Notes: generated by a model from the sequence alone, not told the origin. DNA of 64,000 bases from Thiohalocapsa sp. (GCA_028277725.1 JANQFX010000051.1:1-64000), one strand, 5' to 3'. Positions 7,852-16,877 are shown, counted from the first letter of the stretch. Translations and numbers: made by a program.

Positions 7852-9687
7852 TTGACGACCTGGTCGGAGGACTTGATTTCCGTCGAGCGTGCGAAGACGC
7901 TCGACGGCCTGTTTCACCAGCGTGTGCGCCGGTCACCGGACCGAGTCGCCTACCGCTGGTACGATCGCAGCGACGACAGCTGGCACGCCATGACCTGGCG
8001 CGAGGCGGGCGTCCAGGTGCAGCGCTGGCGCAGCGCCTTGCTGTCCGAGGGCTTGCTGCCGGGCGACCGCGTCGCGATCCTGCTCCGCAACTGCCCCGAG
8101 TGGATCATCATTGACCAGGCCGCGCTGTCTTTGGGGTTGGTCACGGTGCCGCTCTACACCGACGACCGTGCGGACAACGCCGCCTACGTCTTGCAAGACG
8201 CGGCCGTGAAGGTGCTCTGTATCCAGGACGCGAACCGTTGGCGTCGCCTGGCGGAAGTGATCGGCGACGACCCCTGCCCGCAGCGAGTCGTGGTGCTGGA
8301 TGGCCGCAACGGCGTTGGCAAGAAGGGCGTGGTGACGGACTCGAACGAGCGCGCCATCACCGCCGCCGACTGGCTGCCGGCGGCCGACGCCCACGCGGCC
8401 GCCCGGCAGCCACAACGCGACGGCGACCCGCACGCGCTCGCCACCATCGTCTACACCTCCGGTACCACCGGCCGGCCGAAGGGCGTGATGCTGAGCCATT
8501 ACAACATCCTGGCCAACAGCCACGGCGCCGTGACCATCATCGATGTCTACCAGCAGGACGTCTTCCTGTCCTTCCTGCCCCTATCGCATACCCTGGAGCG
8601 AACGGCCAGCTACTTCCTGCCCATGATGACGGGCTCGGAAGTGGCATTCGCGCGCTCGGTGGCGCAGCTCGGGGACGACATGCAGACCATCCGCCCGACG
8701 GCCATGATCGCTGTGCCTCGGGTGTTCGAGCGCGTCTACCAACGCATCCAGGACCAGCTCGACAAACGCTCGGCCTTGGCTCGGCAGCTGTTCTCGCTGG
8801 CGGTGGAGGTGGGCTATACCCGTTTCGAGTACAACGCCGGCCGACGCGGTTGGCACCCCAGGCTCCTGCTCTGGCCGCTGCTGCGCCGCAAGGTGGCCGA
8901 CCCCGTGCTGGCGAAGCTCGGCGGGCGCATGCGCGCCGCCGTCAGCGGCGGGGCGGCACTGCCCTTCGAGGTCGCCCGGGTGTTTGTCGGCCTCGGTTTG
9001 CCCCTGGTGCAGGGCTATGGCCTCACCGAAACCAGCCCCGTCATCGCCGCCAATCCACTCGACGACAATCGGCCGAAGAGCGTCGGCGTGTTGCTGCGCG
9101 GGCTACGCGCGCGCATCGGGCCGGATGACGAGCTTCAGGTGAAGGGGCCTTCGGTGATGCTGGGCTATTGGAACAACCACGCCGCTACGGCGCGTGTGAT
9201 CGATGTCGACGGCTGGCTGCATACGGGTGATCAGGCGCGCATGGAGGACGGCTACCTCTACATCACCGGCCGCATCAAGGACATCCTGGTCCTCTCGAAC
9301 GGCGAGAAGGTCCCTCCCGGCGACATGGAGTCGGCCATCGGCCTCGACCCGCTGTTCGAGCAGGTGCTGGTGGTCGGTGAGGGCCGCCCGTTCCTGTCCT
9401 TGCTGGCCGTGCTCAATGCCGATCTCTGGCCCTCGCTGGCGCGCGAGCACGGCCTGGCGGCCGAGGACCCGGCCAGCCTGGCGGATCATGGCTTGCACCG
9501 GGCACTGCTGCTGCGCATCCGCGAGGTGCTGTCGGGCTTTCCGGGCTATGCCAAGATCCGCCGCATCGCCCTGTCCCTGGAGCCCTGGACCATCGAGAAC
9601 GGACTACAGACGCCCACACTCAAGATCAAGCGCGCCGCGGTGCTGGAGCGCCACCACAAGGACGTGGAGCAGATGTATCGCGGCTGA
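7852..9687 (+). CDS. AMP-dependent long-chain fatty acyl-CoA synthetase
   Basis: The 611-residue enzyme activates a fatty acid as its adenylate and transfers it to CoA. The AMP-binding P-loop YTSGTTGRPKGVML is at about residues 201-214. Other ANL-superfamily motifs are VQGYGLTETSPV (adenine site), GWLHTGDQARMEDGYLYITGR (hinge and ribose contacts) and the C-terminal lysine region LKIKRAAV. PLSHTLERTASY is typical of the long-chain (FAA/ACSL-like) branch. No ATG is suitably placed; the likely start is TTG at 7852, shortly after the purine-rich GAGAGGGCAG. Chain length and physiological role cannot be derived here. Confidence 0.9.
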   Translation: MTTWSEDLISVERAKTLDGLFHQRVRRSPDRVAYRWYDRSDDSWHAMTWREAGVQVQRWRSALLSEGLLPGDRVAILLRNCPEWIIIDQAALSLGLVTVPLYTDDRADNAAYVLQDAAVKVLCIQDANRWRRLAEVIGDDPCPQRVVVLDGRNGVGKKGVVTDSNERAITAADWLPAADAHAAARQPQRDGDPHALATIVYTSGTTGRPKGVMLSHYNILANSHGAVTIIDVYQQDVFLSFLPLSHTLERTASYFLPMMTGSEVAFARSVAQLGDDMQTIRPTAMIAVPRVFERVYQRIQDQLDKRSALARQLFSLAVEVGYTRFEYNAGRRGWHPRLLLWPLLRRKVADPVLAKLGGRMRAAVSGGAALPFEVARVFVGLGLPLVQGYGLTETSPVIAANPLDDNRPKSVGVLLRGLRARIGPDDELQVKGPSVMLGYWNNHAATARVIDVDGWLHTGDQARMEDGYLYITGRIKDILVLSNGEKVPPGDMESAIGLDPLFEQVLVVGEGRPFLSLLAVLNADLWPSLAREHGLAAEDPASLADHGLHRALLLRIREVLSGFPGYAKIRRIALSLEPWTIENGLQTPTLKIKRAAVLERHHKDVEQMYRG

Positions 9688-9696
9688 CGACGGCGC

Positions 9697-9726
9697 TTGT
9701 CTAGCCGGCGCGCCGCGGCCTACAAT
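9697..9726 (+). promoter_or_regulatory. Sigma-70 promoter of the tRNA-Gly gene
   Basis: TTGTCT (9697-9702) and TACAAT (9721-9726) are separated by 18 bases and lie 10 bases before the mature tRNA 5' end. Both boxes match the sigma-70 consensus well, and position relative to the tRNA is ideal. The spacer is very GC-rich (discriminator CCAAGCTTGC), which often goes with growth-rate control. Confidence 0.75.
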
Positions 9727-9736
9727 CCAAGCTTGC

Positions 9737-9810
9737 GCGGGTGTAGTTCAATGGTAGAACCTCAGCTTCCCAAGCTGATGACGTGGGTTCGATTCCCATC
9801 ACCCGCTCCA
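9737..9810 (+). tRNA. tRNA-Gly (anticodon CCC)
   Basis: The acceptor stem GCGGGTG pairs exactly with CACCCGC, followed by discriminator T and an encoded CCA. The D-arm (TAGTTCAATGGTA), the anticodon arm (TCAGC, loop TTCCCAA, GCTGA) and the T-arm with GGTTCGATTCC are all regular. The loop puts CCC at positions 34-36, so the tRNA reads GGG glycine codons. The next protein gene begins only 11 bases after CCA and has no obvious promoter of its own, so both may share a transcript. Confidence 0.97.
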
Positions 9811-9821
9811 TTCCCCTCGCC

Positions 9822-10133
9822 ATGCAGCAACTCTATCAGGCCGGCAATCGCATCGAGGCACAGCTGCTGAGCGACTTCCTCGATCGCTACCTCGTCGACA
9901 ACAGGATCCTGGGTGACTACCTCTCCGGCGCCATCGGTGAACTGCCGGCAGACGTCTATCCAGGCGTCTGGATCATCCACGATGAGGACCTGCCGCGCGC
10001 CCGCGAGCTGCTTGCGCTTTTTCTAGCGGACGGTCGCCGCGAGGGCGTCCGCTCCTGGGTCTGCCGCGGCTGCGGCGAGCTGGTGGATGGCCACTTCGAC
10101 CTCTGCTGGCGCTGCGGCGCGGAGCACCCATGA
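9822..10133 (+). CDS. DUF2007 family protein with zinc-ribbon tail
   Basis: The 103-residue product begins MQQLYQAGNRIEAQLLSDFL, the typical opening of DUF2007 (putative signal-transducing protein) domains, which have a ferredoxin-like fold similar to PII-type modules. The C-terminus carries WVCRGCGELVDGHFDLCWRCG, two CxxC pairs that form a likely zinc ribbon. Role unknown; related proteins occur widely in Gram-negative bacteria. The stop overlaps the next gene by four bases (ATGA), so translation is coupled to the AsmA-like protein. It begins 11 bases after a tRNA gene. Confidence 0.85.
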   Translation: MQQLYQAGNRIEAQLLSDFLDRYLVDNRILGDYLSGAIGELPADVYPGVWIIHDEDLPRARELLALFLADGRREGVRSWVCRGCGELVDGHFDLCWRCGAEHP

Positions 10134-12229
10134 CCTCGTCATCGACGTTGCGGCGCCGGCCGCGGAAAGCCGCCATCACCGGCGGATTCCTCGTCGCCCT
10201 GCTGCTGATGTTGTTGTTGGCCCTGGCACCGGTGTTGGTGGATCGCGATGCGTTGCGACAGCGGATCGAGCTGGAAATGGGCGCCATGCTCGGTACCCCG
10301 GTCGAGGTAGGGGCCATCGACCAGCTGAGGCTCCTGCCCACCCCGCGGGTGGTCCTCGCCGAGCTGCGCAGCGACGGGGTCGCCCCGGCGCGGATCGACC
10401 GCGCCCGACTCGACCTCTCCCTGTCCGCCCTGTTCCTGAATCGCGTGGAACCCCTCCGACTGTCGGCAACGGGGATCGACCTCTCCCTGCCCTGGCCGGC
10501 CATCGCCGATCGCCCCGCCTGGCTTGACGGGCTGTCCCCCGGCCCACCGCGGATCCTCGGCGGCGAGCTGACGCTGGACTATCCGACGGACGAGGCGCGG
10601 CTGCACTGGCCCTTGTTCGGGGCTGGTCGCGCACCCACGGCGCCGCCCGCGGACGCGGGGCCGCTGCGCCTGGCCGCCAGGCTGCCGCTGACGCAATCCG
10701 ATGCCTCGCTCTCGGCCAATCTGCGGGTCGGGGCCCGAATCGACCTGTCGATGCTGCCCGCCCTCGAAGTCGAGCCGCTGCGCATCACCGCCGATGATCT
10801 CGACCTCGGGCAGCCGACTGACCTCAGGCCCCTGCTGGTCGCTGATCGGGCAAGCCGCACCGCGGAGGGTTCCTGGCGGGTCGAGGGCATCGGGCTCACA
10901 GCCGACACCCTTCGCGTCACCGGCGAGCTCTCGACGCGGCAGAAGCCCTCGGGCACAGTCGCCGCTGGCGGGACATTCTCCATCGCGCCCTTCGACTTGC
11001 GCGCTTGGGTAGCCACGCATGCCCGGAACGCCCTGCACGGCGATACCAACCGCCTGCGCTGCCTTGCCGCGCGCGGTGGCTTCGAGCTGGGCGACGGGCT
11101 GCTCAGGCTGTCGCCGGTGACGCTGCGGCTGGATGAGACCGGGGCGGGCTTCGCGGCGAGGCTGCGGCTCGAATCCCGACCTGGACCAGAGCCCGACCTG
11201 ACGGCGAGACTGGTGCTGGACCGGCTGGACCTGGACGCCTATCTCGCGCCGCCGCCTTCGCAGGACGCCATCCTGCTCGGTCCCGCCGATGCCGCCGGCT
11301 GCGTCGACGTCGATATCGCGACCCTCGATACCGCGAGGCTGGACCTGGACGCGTTGGCGGCGCTCGACTCCAAGCCCGACACCGGTGTTGATGTGCGCAT
11401 CGATGCCGCGATCGACACCCTGATCCTCGGCGGTGCGCGTTTCGGCGAGCTGTCGGTCGCGGTCGAGCAGCGCGGCCTGCTGACCGAGTTGGATATGGCA
11501 TCCAGCGCCTTCTACGACGGCAGGATCAGCGCCGGCGTCCGCCATGAGCGGGCCGCGACCGGGCCCTCCAGCAATCAGTTGAGAGCCGAGTTGGGCTCCG
11601 TGGCGGTCGGTCCCTTGCTGGCCGATGTCACCGGCGAGGAGGCGCTGAGCGGCAGCGCGGACCTGCGCGCGGAACTCTCGGCGCTTGGCACGGGGTCCGC
11701 CGAGCTGCGCCGCTCCCTGTCCGGCACGTTCGAGCTCTCGCTCGGCGACGCCCGCTCCGCGCTGCTGGAGCGCACCGCCTTGGACTTCCGCCCCCTGTTG
11801 GGCCTGGTTGGCGTCAGGTTGGACAAGGACACGCTGACCTTGCAGCGCCTGTCCCTGAGCGCGACCGGTACGGATGGCCTCTTCCAGAGCGATGACATCG
11901 ACGGGCGCGCCCGGCTGTTCCGCCTGGACGGTGACGGCCGCCTGGACGTGACGACCGAGGCGCTCGGACTCGATCTCATGGCGACCCTGGTGCAGCCGCC
12001 GGATGGACCGGACATGCAGGGGTTCGACGGAATCGAGGTCCCAATCCGTATCACCGGCCCCTGGTCGGCGCCCGATGTCCATGCGGACCCGCAACCCGCC
12101 CTGGCGGAGGCCGCCAGGCGCACCGCCGAGCGCCACCTCGACGGGGATGGCAATCTCTTCCAACAGCTGGAGGAGGCCACCGGCGTCAAGGGCTTGGAAC
12201 AGGGGCTGCGCGGCCTGCTCGGGTTCTGA
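10130..12229 (+). CDS. AsmA-like envelope protein
   Basis: This 699-residue protein has a single N-terminal membrane anchor (about residues 17-37: ITGGFLVALLLMLLLALAPVLV) and a long, beta-rich periplasmic part. The start of the mature region (REALEMGAMLGTPVEVG-like pattern, seen as RIELEMGAMLGTPVEVGAID, then LRLLPTPRVVLAELR) fits AsmA. The C-terminal region (LGSVAVGPLLADVTGEEALSG, then LDLMATLVQPP) fits the AsmA C-terminal domain. AsmA-like proteins are thought to bridge inner and outer membranes and carry phospholipids. It overlaps the DUF2007 gene by four bases; mutY follows 69 bases on. Confidence 0.87.
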   Translation: MTSSSTLRRRPRKAAITGGFLVALLLMLLLALAPVLVDRDALRQRIELEMGAMLGTPVEVGAIDQLRLLPTPRVVLAELRSDGVAPARIDRARLDLSLSALFLNRVEPLRLSATGIDLSLPWPAIADRPAWLDGLSPGPPRILGGELTLDYPTDEARLHWPLFGAGRAPTAPPADAGPLRLAARLPLTQSDASLSANLRVGARIDLSMLPALEVEPLRITADDLDLGQPTDLRPLLVADRASRTAEGSWRVEGIGLTADTLRVTGELSTRQKPSGTVAAGGTFSIAPFDLRAWVATHARNALHGDTNRLRCLAARGGFELGDGLLRLSPVTLRLDETGAGFAARLRLESRPGPEPDLTARLVLDRLDLDAYLAPPPSQDAILLGPADAAGCVDVDIATLDTARLDLDALAALDSKPDTGVDVRIDAAIDTLILGGARFGELSVAVEQRGLLTELDMASSAFYDGRISAGVRHERAATGPSSNQLRAELGSVAVGPLLADVTGEEALSGSADLRAELSALGTGSAELRRSLSGTFELSLGDARSALLERTALDFRPLLGLVGVRLDKDTLTLQRLSLSATGTDGLFQSDDIDGRARLFRLDGDGRLDVTTEALGLDLMATLVQPPDGPDMQGFDGIEVPIRITGPWSAPDVHADPQPALAEAARRTAERHLDGDGNLFQQLEEATGVKGLEQGLRGLLGF

Positions 12230-12298
12230 CCCGATCTTGACGCTTGCTAGCTTGATCGTCAGCGCGTGGACACACCCCGAGCCGACCTGCCCGCGCCG

Positions 12299-13537
12299 AT
12301 GCCAATTGCGCTTCCCGTTGAGCCCTGGCGCGGGCCGGCCTTTGTCGCGGCACTGTTGCGCTGGTTCGACCGGTATGGGCGCAAGGACCTGCCCTGGCAG
12401 TGCCCGGCGACCCCCTATCGCGTCTGGGTCTCGGAGGTCATGCTCCAGCAGACCCAGGTCGCCGTCGTTGTTCCGTACTTCGAGCGTTTCATGGCGCGCT
12501 TCCCGGATGTGGGGTCGCTCGCGGCGGCGGAGCAGGACGAGGTGCTGGCGCTCTGGTCCGGCCTTGGCTACTACGCCCGCGCGCGCAACCTGCACCGGGC
12601 GGCGGCCGCGCTGGTCGCCGAGCACGGCGGCGAACTGCCCGACGAACTCGACGCCCTGACCGCACTACCGGGCATCGGGCGCTCCACCGCCGGTGCCATC
12701 TGCTCGTTGGCCCATGGGCGGCGCCAGCCGATCCTGGACGGCAACTGCAAGCGGGTGCTGGCGCGCTGCTTCGCAATCCCCGGATGGCCGGGCAAGGCCT
12801 CCGTGCTGACGGCCTTGTGGCGGCTCGCCGACGAGCTGACGCCCGCCGAACGCGTGCGCGACTACAACCAGGCGATGATGGACTTGGGTGCCACCCTCTG
12901 TACCCGCTCCGCGCCCGCCTGCGGGCGCTGCCCCCTGGCCGAGCACTGCATCGCGCTGCATCGCGGTGAGCCGATGGCCTACCCGGCGCCGAAACCGCGG
13001 CGCGAGAAGCCGCTGCGGCGAACCCGGTTCCTGCTGGTGGCAGCCCCCGACGGGCGCCTGCTGCTGGAACGCAGGCCGCCCGCCGGCATCTGGGGCGGAC
13101 TCTGGACGCCGCCGGAGCTTCTGGACGCCGTGCTGCCCGAGGCCGCGGGTCACGCCGGCCCCCAGACCGACCCCCAGACCGACCCCAGGACAGACCCCAG
13201 AACGGACCCCAGAACGGACCCTGGTAGCGACATGGGCGCCGCGGCGGATGACTGGTGTCGGCGTCGCCTCGGCGTCGCCATCTCGCAGGTTGAAATGCTG
13301 CCCCCCCGCAGGCATTCCTTCACCCACTTCGAGCTGGACATGCAGCCGCTGCTGGCGCGGCTCTCGGCCCCTGCGCGGCGTGTGGCGGAGCAGCCCGACG
13401 CGACCTGGATCGACCCGGCCTCACCGGTGGGGCTCGGCCTGCCCGCACCGATCCGCCGGCTACTGGCCGAGGCCGCGCGAGCCCTCGCGGACCCGGCCAC
13501 GAGCATCAAGACCCACGACAACGGAGAATCCGAATGA
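12299..13537 (+). CDS. mutY: A/G-specific adenine DNA glycosylase
   Basis: MutY removes adenine mispaired with 8-oxoguanine. Visible landmarks are the catalytic Glu46 in [10 protein letters not shown], the helix-hairpin-helix [12 protein letters not shown], the catalytic Asp147 in ILDGNCKRV, and the [4Fe-4S] cysteines C201-X6-C208-X2-C211-X5-C217. The C-terminal NUDIX-like 8-oxoG recognition domain follows from about residue 240. It is interrupted near residues 288-311 by five near-identical P(Q/R)TD repeats encoded by a 12-bp minisatellite. An in-frame GTG at 12266 is an alternative start. Its stop overlaps yggX by four bases, the classic mutY-yggX order. Confidence 0.96.
   Translation: MPIALPVEPWRGPAFVAALLRWFDRYGRKDLPWQCPATPYRVWVSEVMLQQTQVAVVVPYFERFMARFPDVGSLAAAEQDEVLALWSGLGYYARARNLHRAAAALVAEHGGELPDELDALTALPGIGRSTAGAICSLAHGRRQPILDGNCKRVLARCFAIPGWPGKASVLTALWRLADELTPAERVRDYNQAMMDLGATLCTRSAPACGRCPLAEHCIALHRGEPMAYPAPKPRREKPLRRTRFLLVAAPDGRLLLERRPPAGIWGGLWTPPELLDAVLPEAAGHAGPQTDPQTDPRTDPRTDPRTDPGSDMGAAADDWCRRRLGVAISQVEMLPPRRHSFTHFELDMQPLLARLSAPARRVAEQPDATWIDPASPVGLGLPAPIRRLLAEAARALADPATSIKTHDNGESE
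13161..13220 (+). repeat. Five-copy 12-bp minisatellite inside mutY
   Basis: Two identical units CCCAGACCGACC are followed by CCAGGACAGACC and two identical units CCAGAACGGACC. The array stays in frame and encodes [20 protein letters not shown], then a decayed PGSD. Copy number changes would keep the frame and only alter a surface loop in the C-terminal domain of MutY. Confidence 0.92.
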
Positions 13538-13806
13538 CCAGAATGGTGAATTGCGTGAAGCTCGGCCAAGAGGCCGAGGGCCTGGACCGCCAGCCCTATC
13601 CCGGGGAGCTCGGCAAGCGCGTGTTCGAGAACGTTTCGAAACAGGCCTGGGCAGACTGGCTCAAGCACCAGACCATGCTGATCAACGAGAATCGCCTGAG
13701 CCCGATGGACCCAAAGGCGCGCAAGTTCCTAGAGGAGCAGATGGACAAGTTCTTCTTCGGCGAGGGCGCTGCCATGCCGGAGGGTTACGTGCCGCCGAAG
13801 CAGTAG
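13534..13806 (+). CDS. yggX: Probable Fe(2+)-trafficking protein YggX
   Basis: The 90-residue product matches YggX over its whole length: [21 protein letters not shown], then [20 protein letters not shown] and [20 protein letters not shown]. YggX is a small cytosolic protein that protects iron-sulfur enzymes such as MutY from oxidative damage and helps labile iron handling. It is translationally coupled to mutY, as in enteric bacteria. The conserved cysteine near the N-terminus (VNCVKLG) is present. Confidence 0.97.
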   Translation: MTRMVNCVKLGQEAEGLDRQPYPGELGKRVFENVSKQAWADWLKHQTMLINENRLSPMDPKARKFLEEQMDKFFFGEGAAMPEGYVPPKQ

Positions 13807-13909
13807 CCGGGGGCGCCGGCGCCATCTCTATGACCGGGCGGGGCGCCGCGGCAGGAATACCGCTCCCTTTGCTCTATGGGAGCGGCCGCTGATCGCACAG
13901 GCTACGCCC

Positions 13910-14956
13910 TCAGCCCAGTTGGCGCTGGACCTCATCCAGCCGCTCTCCTAGCCCCAGCACCAAGCCACGGGGAAACCGCACGAACTGCGCTACACGCCCG
14001 GGGCGATCCGAACGGCGTGCGCGGACGAGTCGAATCTCCCTCGCATCGTCGCAGCGCCGGTCCCGGATGACGTTCATGCGGTCCAGCCACAGATCCATGG
14101 CCTCCAGATGTAGCTCTAGCTCAGGGTGCGCTAGCTCCTGGACGACACAGTCCAGGTACTCGCGGATGTCCGCGAGACCGCGGCGGGCGTCCTGTCGGTC
14201 CCGCTCCAACTCCGCGATCTGCGCCTGGAGTCGCTCACGCTCGGCGATGCGGCTGCTGCCGGCGGTGAGCGCCAGGTCCGGCCCGGCGAGACGCGGGTTC
14301 ACGCTGTTCAGTTTCGAGCGGAGCATCGCCAGGCCCTGGTCCAGGTCCTCGATGCGCGCTTCCCGCTCGGCGATGCGCGCCTGGGCGAGGGAGACGATCA
14401 GATCCGATAGGGGTTGGACCAGAACACGACGCAACACGCCCATCCCGTCGGCGACGGCGACGACCTCGATGTCGGCGAAGCTCAGGGTGGTCTGCTTGAC
14501 ATCGCGCTGGACGCGGCCATCCACCAGCTCCATGCCCAGCTGATGACGCTCCTGGGGCATGGCGACGAGCAGACCGACGAGGTCCCCGTCATAGGTCGGA
14601 TGGTCCTTCAGCCACCGCTGCACCGTGCGACCGGAGACCACCTGGCGGAGCCTCGGTATGTCGGCGAAGAACGCGTTGACCAGAGGGTCTCGAGCCCAGG
14701 CGGACGGGTCCATCTCGATGGGACCGGGAATCGAACCCAGCAGCGTCTCGCAGTGTTCCAGGAGGCCGCGGGCCACCGGTAGCAAGCGACGTCGATAGCC
14801 GGGCATGCCGCGGAGCGCGGGATTGATCTGGGTGACGATGCGCTCGCAGGCCAATTCGGCCGCACTGCTCCGGAGGCGTCGTTCGGCGCCGCGCACGCGT
14901 AGCCGAGAGAGGCCTTCCTGGAACCAGAGCGCGAGCGGGTTGGAGGCGTCTGTCAT
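13910..14956 (-). CDS. Hypothetical coiled-coil protein, unknown function
   Basis: The 348-residue product has no signal peptide or membrane segment. The N-terminal half contains ACERIVTQINPALRGMPGYR and LEHCETLLGSIPGPIEMDP. The centre (about residues 190-285) is strongly charged with heptad-like leucines (RIAEREARIEDLDQGLAMLRS and RIAERERLQAQIAELERDRQ), a likely coiled coil. The C-terminus is basic (VRARRSDRPGRVAQFVRFPR). It looks like a cytosolic structural or nucleic-acid associated protein, but I recognise no family. The gene converges on yggX and stands alone. Confidence 0.72.
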   Translation of the reverse strand: MTDASNPLALWFQEGLSRLRVRGAERRLRSSAAELACERIVTQINPALRGMPGYRRRLLPVARGLLEHCETLLGSIPGPIEMDPSAWARDPLVNAFFADIPRLRQVVSGRTVQRWLKDHPTYDGDLVGLLVAMPQERHQLGMELVDGRVQRDVKQTTLSFADIEVVAVADGMGVLRRVLVQPLSDLIVSLAQARIAEREARIEDLDQGLAMLRSKLNSVNPRLAGPDLALTAGSSRIAERERLQAQIAELERDRQDARRGLADIREYLDCVVQELAHPELELHLEAMDLWLDRMNVIRDRRCDDAREIRLVRARRSDRPGRVAQFVRFPRGLVLGLGERLDEVQRQLG

Positions 14957-14993
14957 GGCGAAGCGGCCTGTCTGCGGGTATGGAGGTGCGAGG

Positions 14994-15321
14994 CTAGTCC
15001 ATCTTGCCCGGATAGCGATTCAGCAGCGACGGCCAGTCCTCGCCGCGGGTGAACTCGAGCACCCGCGCGTTCACCGGCTGGCGTTGCGGGCTGCGCTCCC
15101 GTCGCGCGATGCCCTGGTCCCGGCGCTCCAGCACCTGCGGCAAGATCCGCAGGCGCACCTGATAGGTCTCGGCGTCCTGCCGGTTTGGGCTAGGGGCATC
15201 ATAGACCACCGTGGTGGCCTCGCCCCGTTCCATGACCGTCAGCGCCCCGGCAGCGACAGCTCCGTGTCGTGGCCGATGCCGCGGCCGGCGATGAAGCGCG
15301 CACTGGCGCTGCCGTCGAGGG
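14994..15321 (-). pseudogene. Frameshifted remnant of an unknown gene downstream of lspA
   Basis: Two frames read as one protein only if a base is added. Immediately after the lspA stop one frame gives LTLDGSASARFIAGRGIGHD and TELSLPGR followed by a stop. The next frame continues in register with ALTVMERGEATTVVYDAPSP, DAETYQVRLRILPQVLERRD and ends LNRYPGKMD. Adding one G to the GGGG run at about 15246-15249 joins them. No start codon is seen for the first part, so the gene is also shortened at its 5' end. It could be a decayed gene, a sequencing error or, less likely, a programmed shift. The family is not recognised. Confidence 0.55.
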
Positions 15322-15825
15322 TCAGCCGCTGGCGGCCGGGTCGGCCTGGGCGCGCTGGCCCTGGAAGGTCTGAATGAGCAACAGCACCACGCCGATGCTG
15401 ATCGCGCTATCGGCGACGTTGAACGCGGGCCAGGGGTTGAAGATCCGCAGTGGGATGAAGGGTAGGTAGACCTGGATGAAGTCCACCACATGGCCGAGCA
15501 GGACCCGGTCGATCAGGTTACCCGCCGCCCCTCCAACGATCAGGGCCAAGGCCGCGGCTAGCAGGCGCTCGTCCTTTTCGAGACGTAGCAGCCAGACCAC
15601 CAGGACCAAGGTGACCAGCAGCGCGAAACCCGCAAGCAGCCAGCGCTGCCAGCCGCCGGCGTCGGACAGGATGCTGAAGGCCGCGCCGGTGTTGAACATC
15701 AGCGACAGCTGCAGGTTCGGCATCAGCTCTAGGGCTTCGTAGGGCTCCATGAACGCGAGCACGAGCCACTTGGTGGCCTGATCGAGCAATAGAATGACGG
15801 CGGAGAGCCAGAGCCAGTGTTTCAC
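15322..15825 (-). CDS. lspA: Lipoprotein signal peptidase (signal peptidase II)
   Basis: LspA cleaves the signal peptide of diacylated prolipoproteins in the inner membrane. The 167-residue protein has four membrane helices and both catalytic aspartate regions: GGAAGNLIDRV and FNVADSAISIG. The N-terminal WLWLSAVILLLDQATKWLV is also diagnostic. Family length points to the GTG at 15825 as start; the frame remains open further upstream. The usual neighbours ileS and fkpB/ispH are absent here. Confidence 0.95.
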   Translation of the reverse strand: MKHWLWLSAVILLLDQATKWLVLAFMEPYEALELMPNLQLSLMFNTGAAFSILSDAGGWQRWLLAGFALLVTLVLVVWLLRLEKDERLLAAALALIVGGAAGNLIDRVLLGHVVDFIQVYLPFIPLRIFNPWPAFNVADSAISIGVVLLLIQTFQGQRAQADPAASG

Positions 15826-16013
15826 GAGTCTATGTAGGGCCTTGCAAATGCCAGGATTACGGGGTTGGCGCCGCATTGTGGCCGGCCGGGCGCGGTTTGG
15901 CCAGTGTCGTGATCGAGTGCTCCTCAAAGCCTCCGCGATGGTGGCGACGGCGATCACGATGTCGACGACGACAGCGAGTCGAGGCTGGTTTGTCGTACTT
16001 CGGCGCAGCTGGA

Positions 16014-16877
16014 CTAGGCCCTGACCAGAGGCTCTAGGTGACCGAGCGCGGCGGCACGGTCGGCGAGGATGTCGACGAAGCGTGGGTGCTCGCCGATCAG
16101 GCCGCTGGTCGATACGTGCAGGCCTGGAGTCTTCGCTTGCGCCTCGGCGACGATCTCGGCAATGTCGCCGCCCTCGCCAGCATGGCGTCCCGGCGAGATG
16201 AACTGCATGGCCAATACGACCCGGCTCGGGTGCGATGCCGTCGTCCGATCGCCGCTGGCATCCATGCCACCCAGGGCTTCGGCGAGCAGCCGGCCGTTGA
16301 AGTCGTACTCGGAACCTTCCCTACGCTCCATCACCGCCTCTGCGACCCGGTACCCGTTGCCCAGCCGTTGCCCGAGTGCGTCGGCGAGCCAGTGTCTCAC
16401 CGCCGTGACCGCCGGCACCGGTGAGCCATGGTCGACCAGCAGCACATCGACGCCACCATCGCCCATCGGCGATGCGGCCGATGCCCCCCGTACGTTGTCG
16501 GCCAGGATCTCGGCGAGCCTGGGCTCCCCGTCGGGCAGGGGACAGAGTGGGTCCGCGACCCGGACCTCGAAGCCACCGAGGTCCGGCGCAATACGCGCCG
16601 CGACCTCGGGGATGAACTGGCCGATGGCGCAGCTCGGGCCGAAGAAGAGCGGTACCACCCCGAAGGTCCGCTCGCCCGCCGTCACGCGATCGCGCAGGAA
16701 GGGCTCCAGCGTCTGCGCGGGCTCGTCGTCGAGCTGGTCGGCGGGGATGCGGGAGGAGTGCAGGGCCGAGACCGGGTACACGGTCTCGCCCAGGCGCTCA
16801 CCGAGCTGGCGCGCGAGGCGGCGGAGGTTCAGCGTCGCCGCGGGCCGACGGGAGCCGTTGTCGAGCAGGAGCAGCAT
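16014..16877 (-). CDS. CbiX-type (sirohydrochlorin chelatase-like) protein, two domains
   Basis: The 287-residue protein has two copies of the CbiX/SirB fold. The first begins LLLLDNGSRRPAATLNLRRL and contains VVPLFFGPSCAIGQFIPE. The second begins VLLVDHGSPVPAVTAVRHWL and contains VVLAMQFISPGRHAGEGGDI. In the second half the metal-binding histidines of class II chelatases (VDHGSP and SPGRHAGEGG) are kept. In the first half the HG pair is replaced by DNGS and the late histidine is missing, so only the second domain looks catalytic. Such enzymes insert Co, Ni or Fe into sirohydrochlorin for cobalamin, F430 or siroheme. No other tetrapyrrole gene is in the window. Confidence 0.85.
   Translation of the reverse strand: MLLLLDNGSRRPAATLNLRRLARQLGERLGETVYPVSALHSSRIPADQLDDEPAQTLEPFLRDRVTAGERTFGVVPLFFGPSCAIGQFIPEVAARIAPDLGGFEVRVADPLCPLPDGEPRLAEILADNVRGASAASPMGDGGVDVLLVDHGSPVPAVTAVRHWLADALGQRLGNGYRVAEAVMERREGSEYDFNGRLLAEALGGMDASGDRTTASHPSRVVLAMQFISPGRHAGEGGDIAEIVAEAQAKTPGLHVSTSGLIGEHPRFVDILADRAAALGHLEPLVRA

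Noticed and set aside
10139-12625. Very long open frame (828 codons) on the minus strand across the AsmA-like gene
   Set aside because: It is antisense to a well-supported gene, has Gln/Arg/Gly-rich shadow composition and no family resemblance; long antisense frames are expected in GC-rich DNA.
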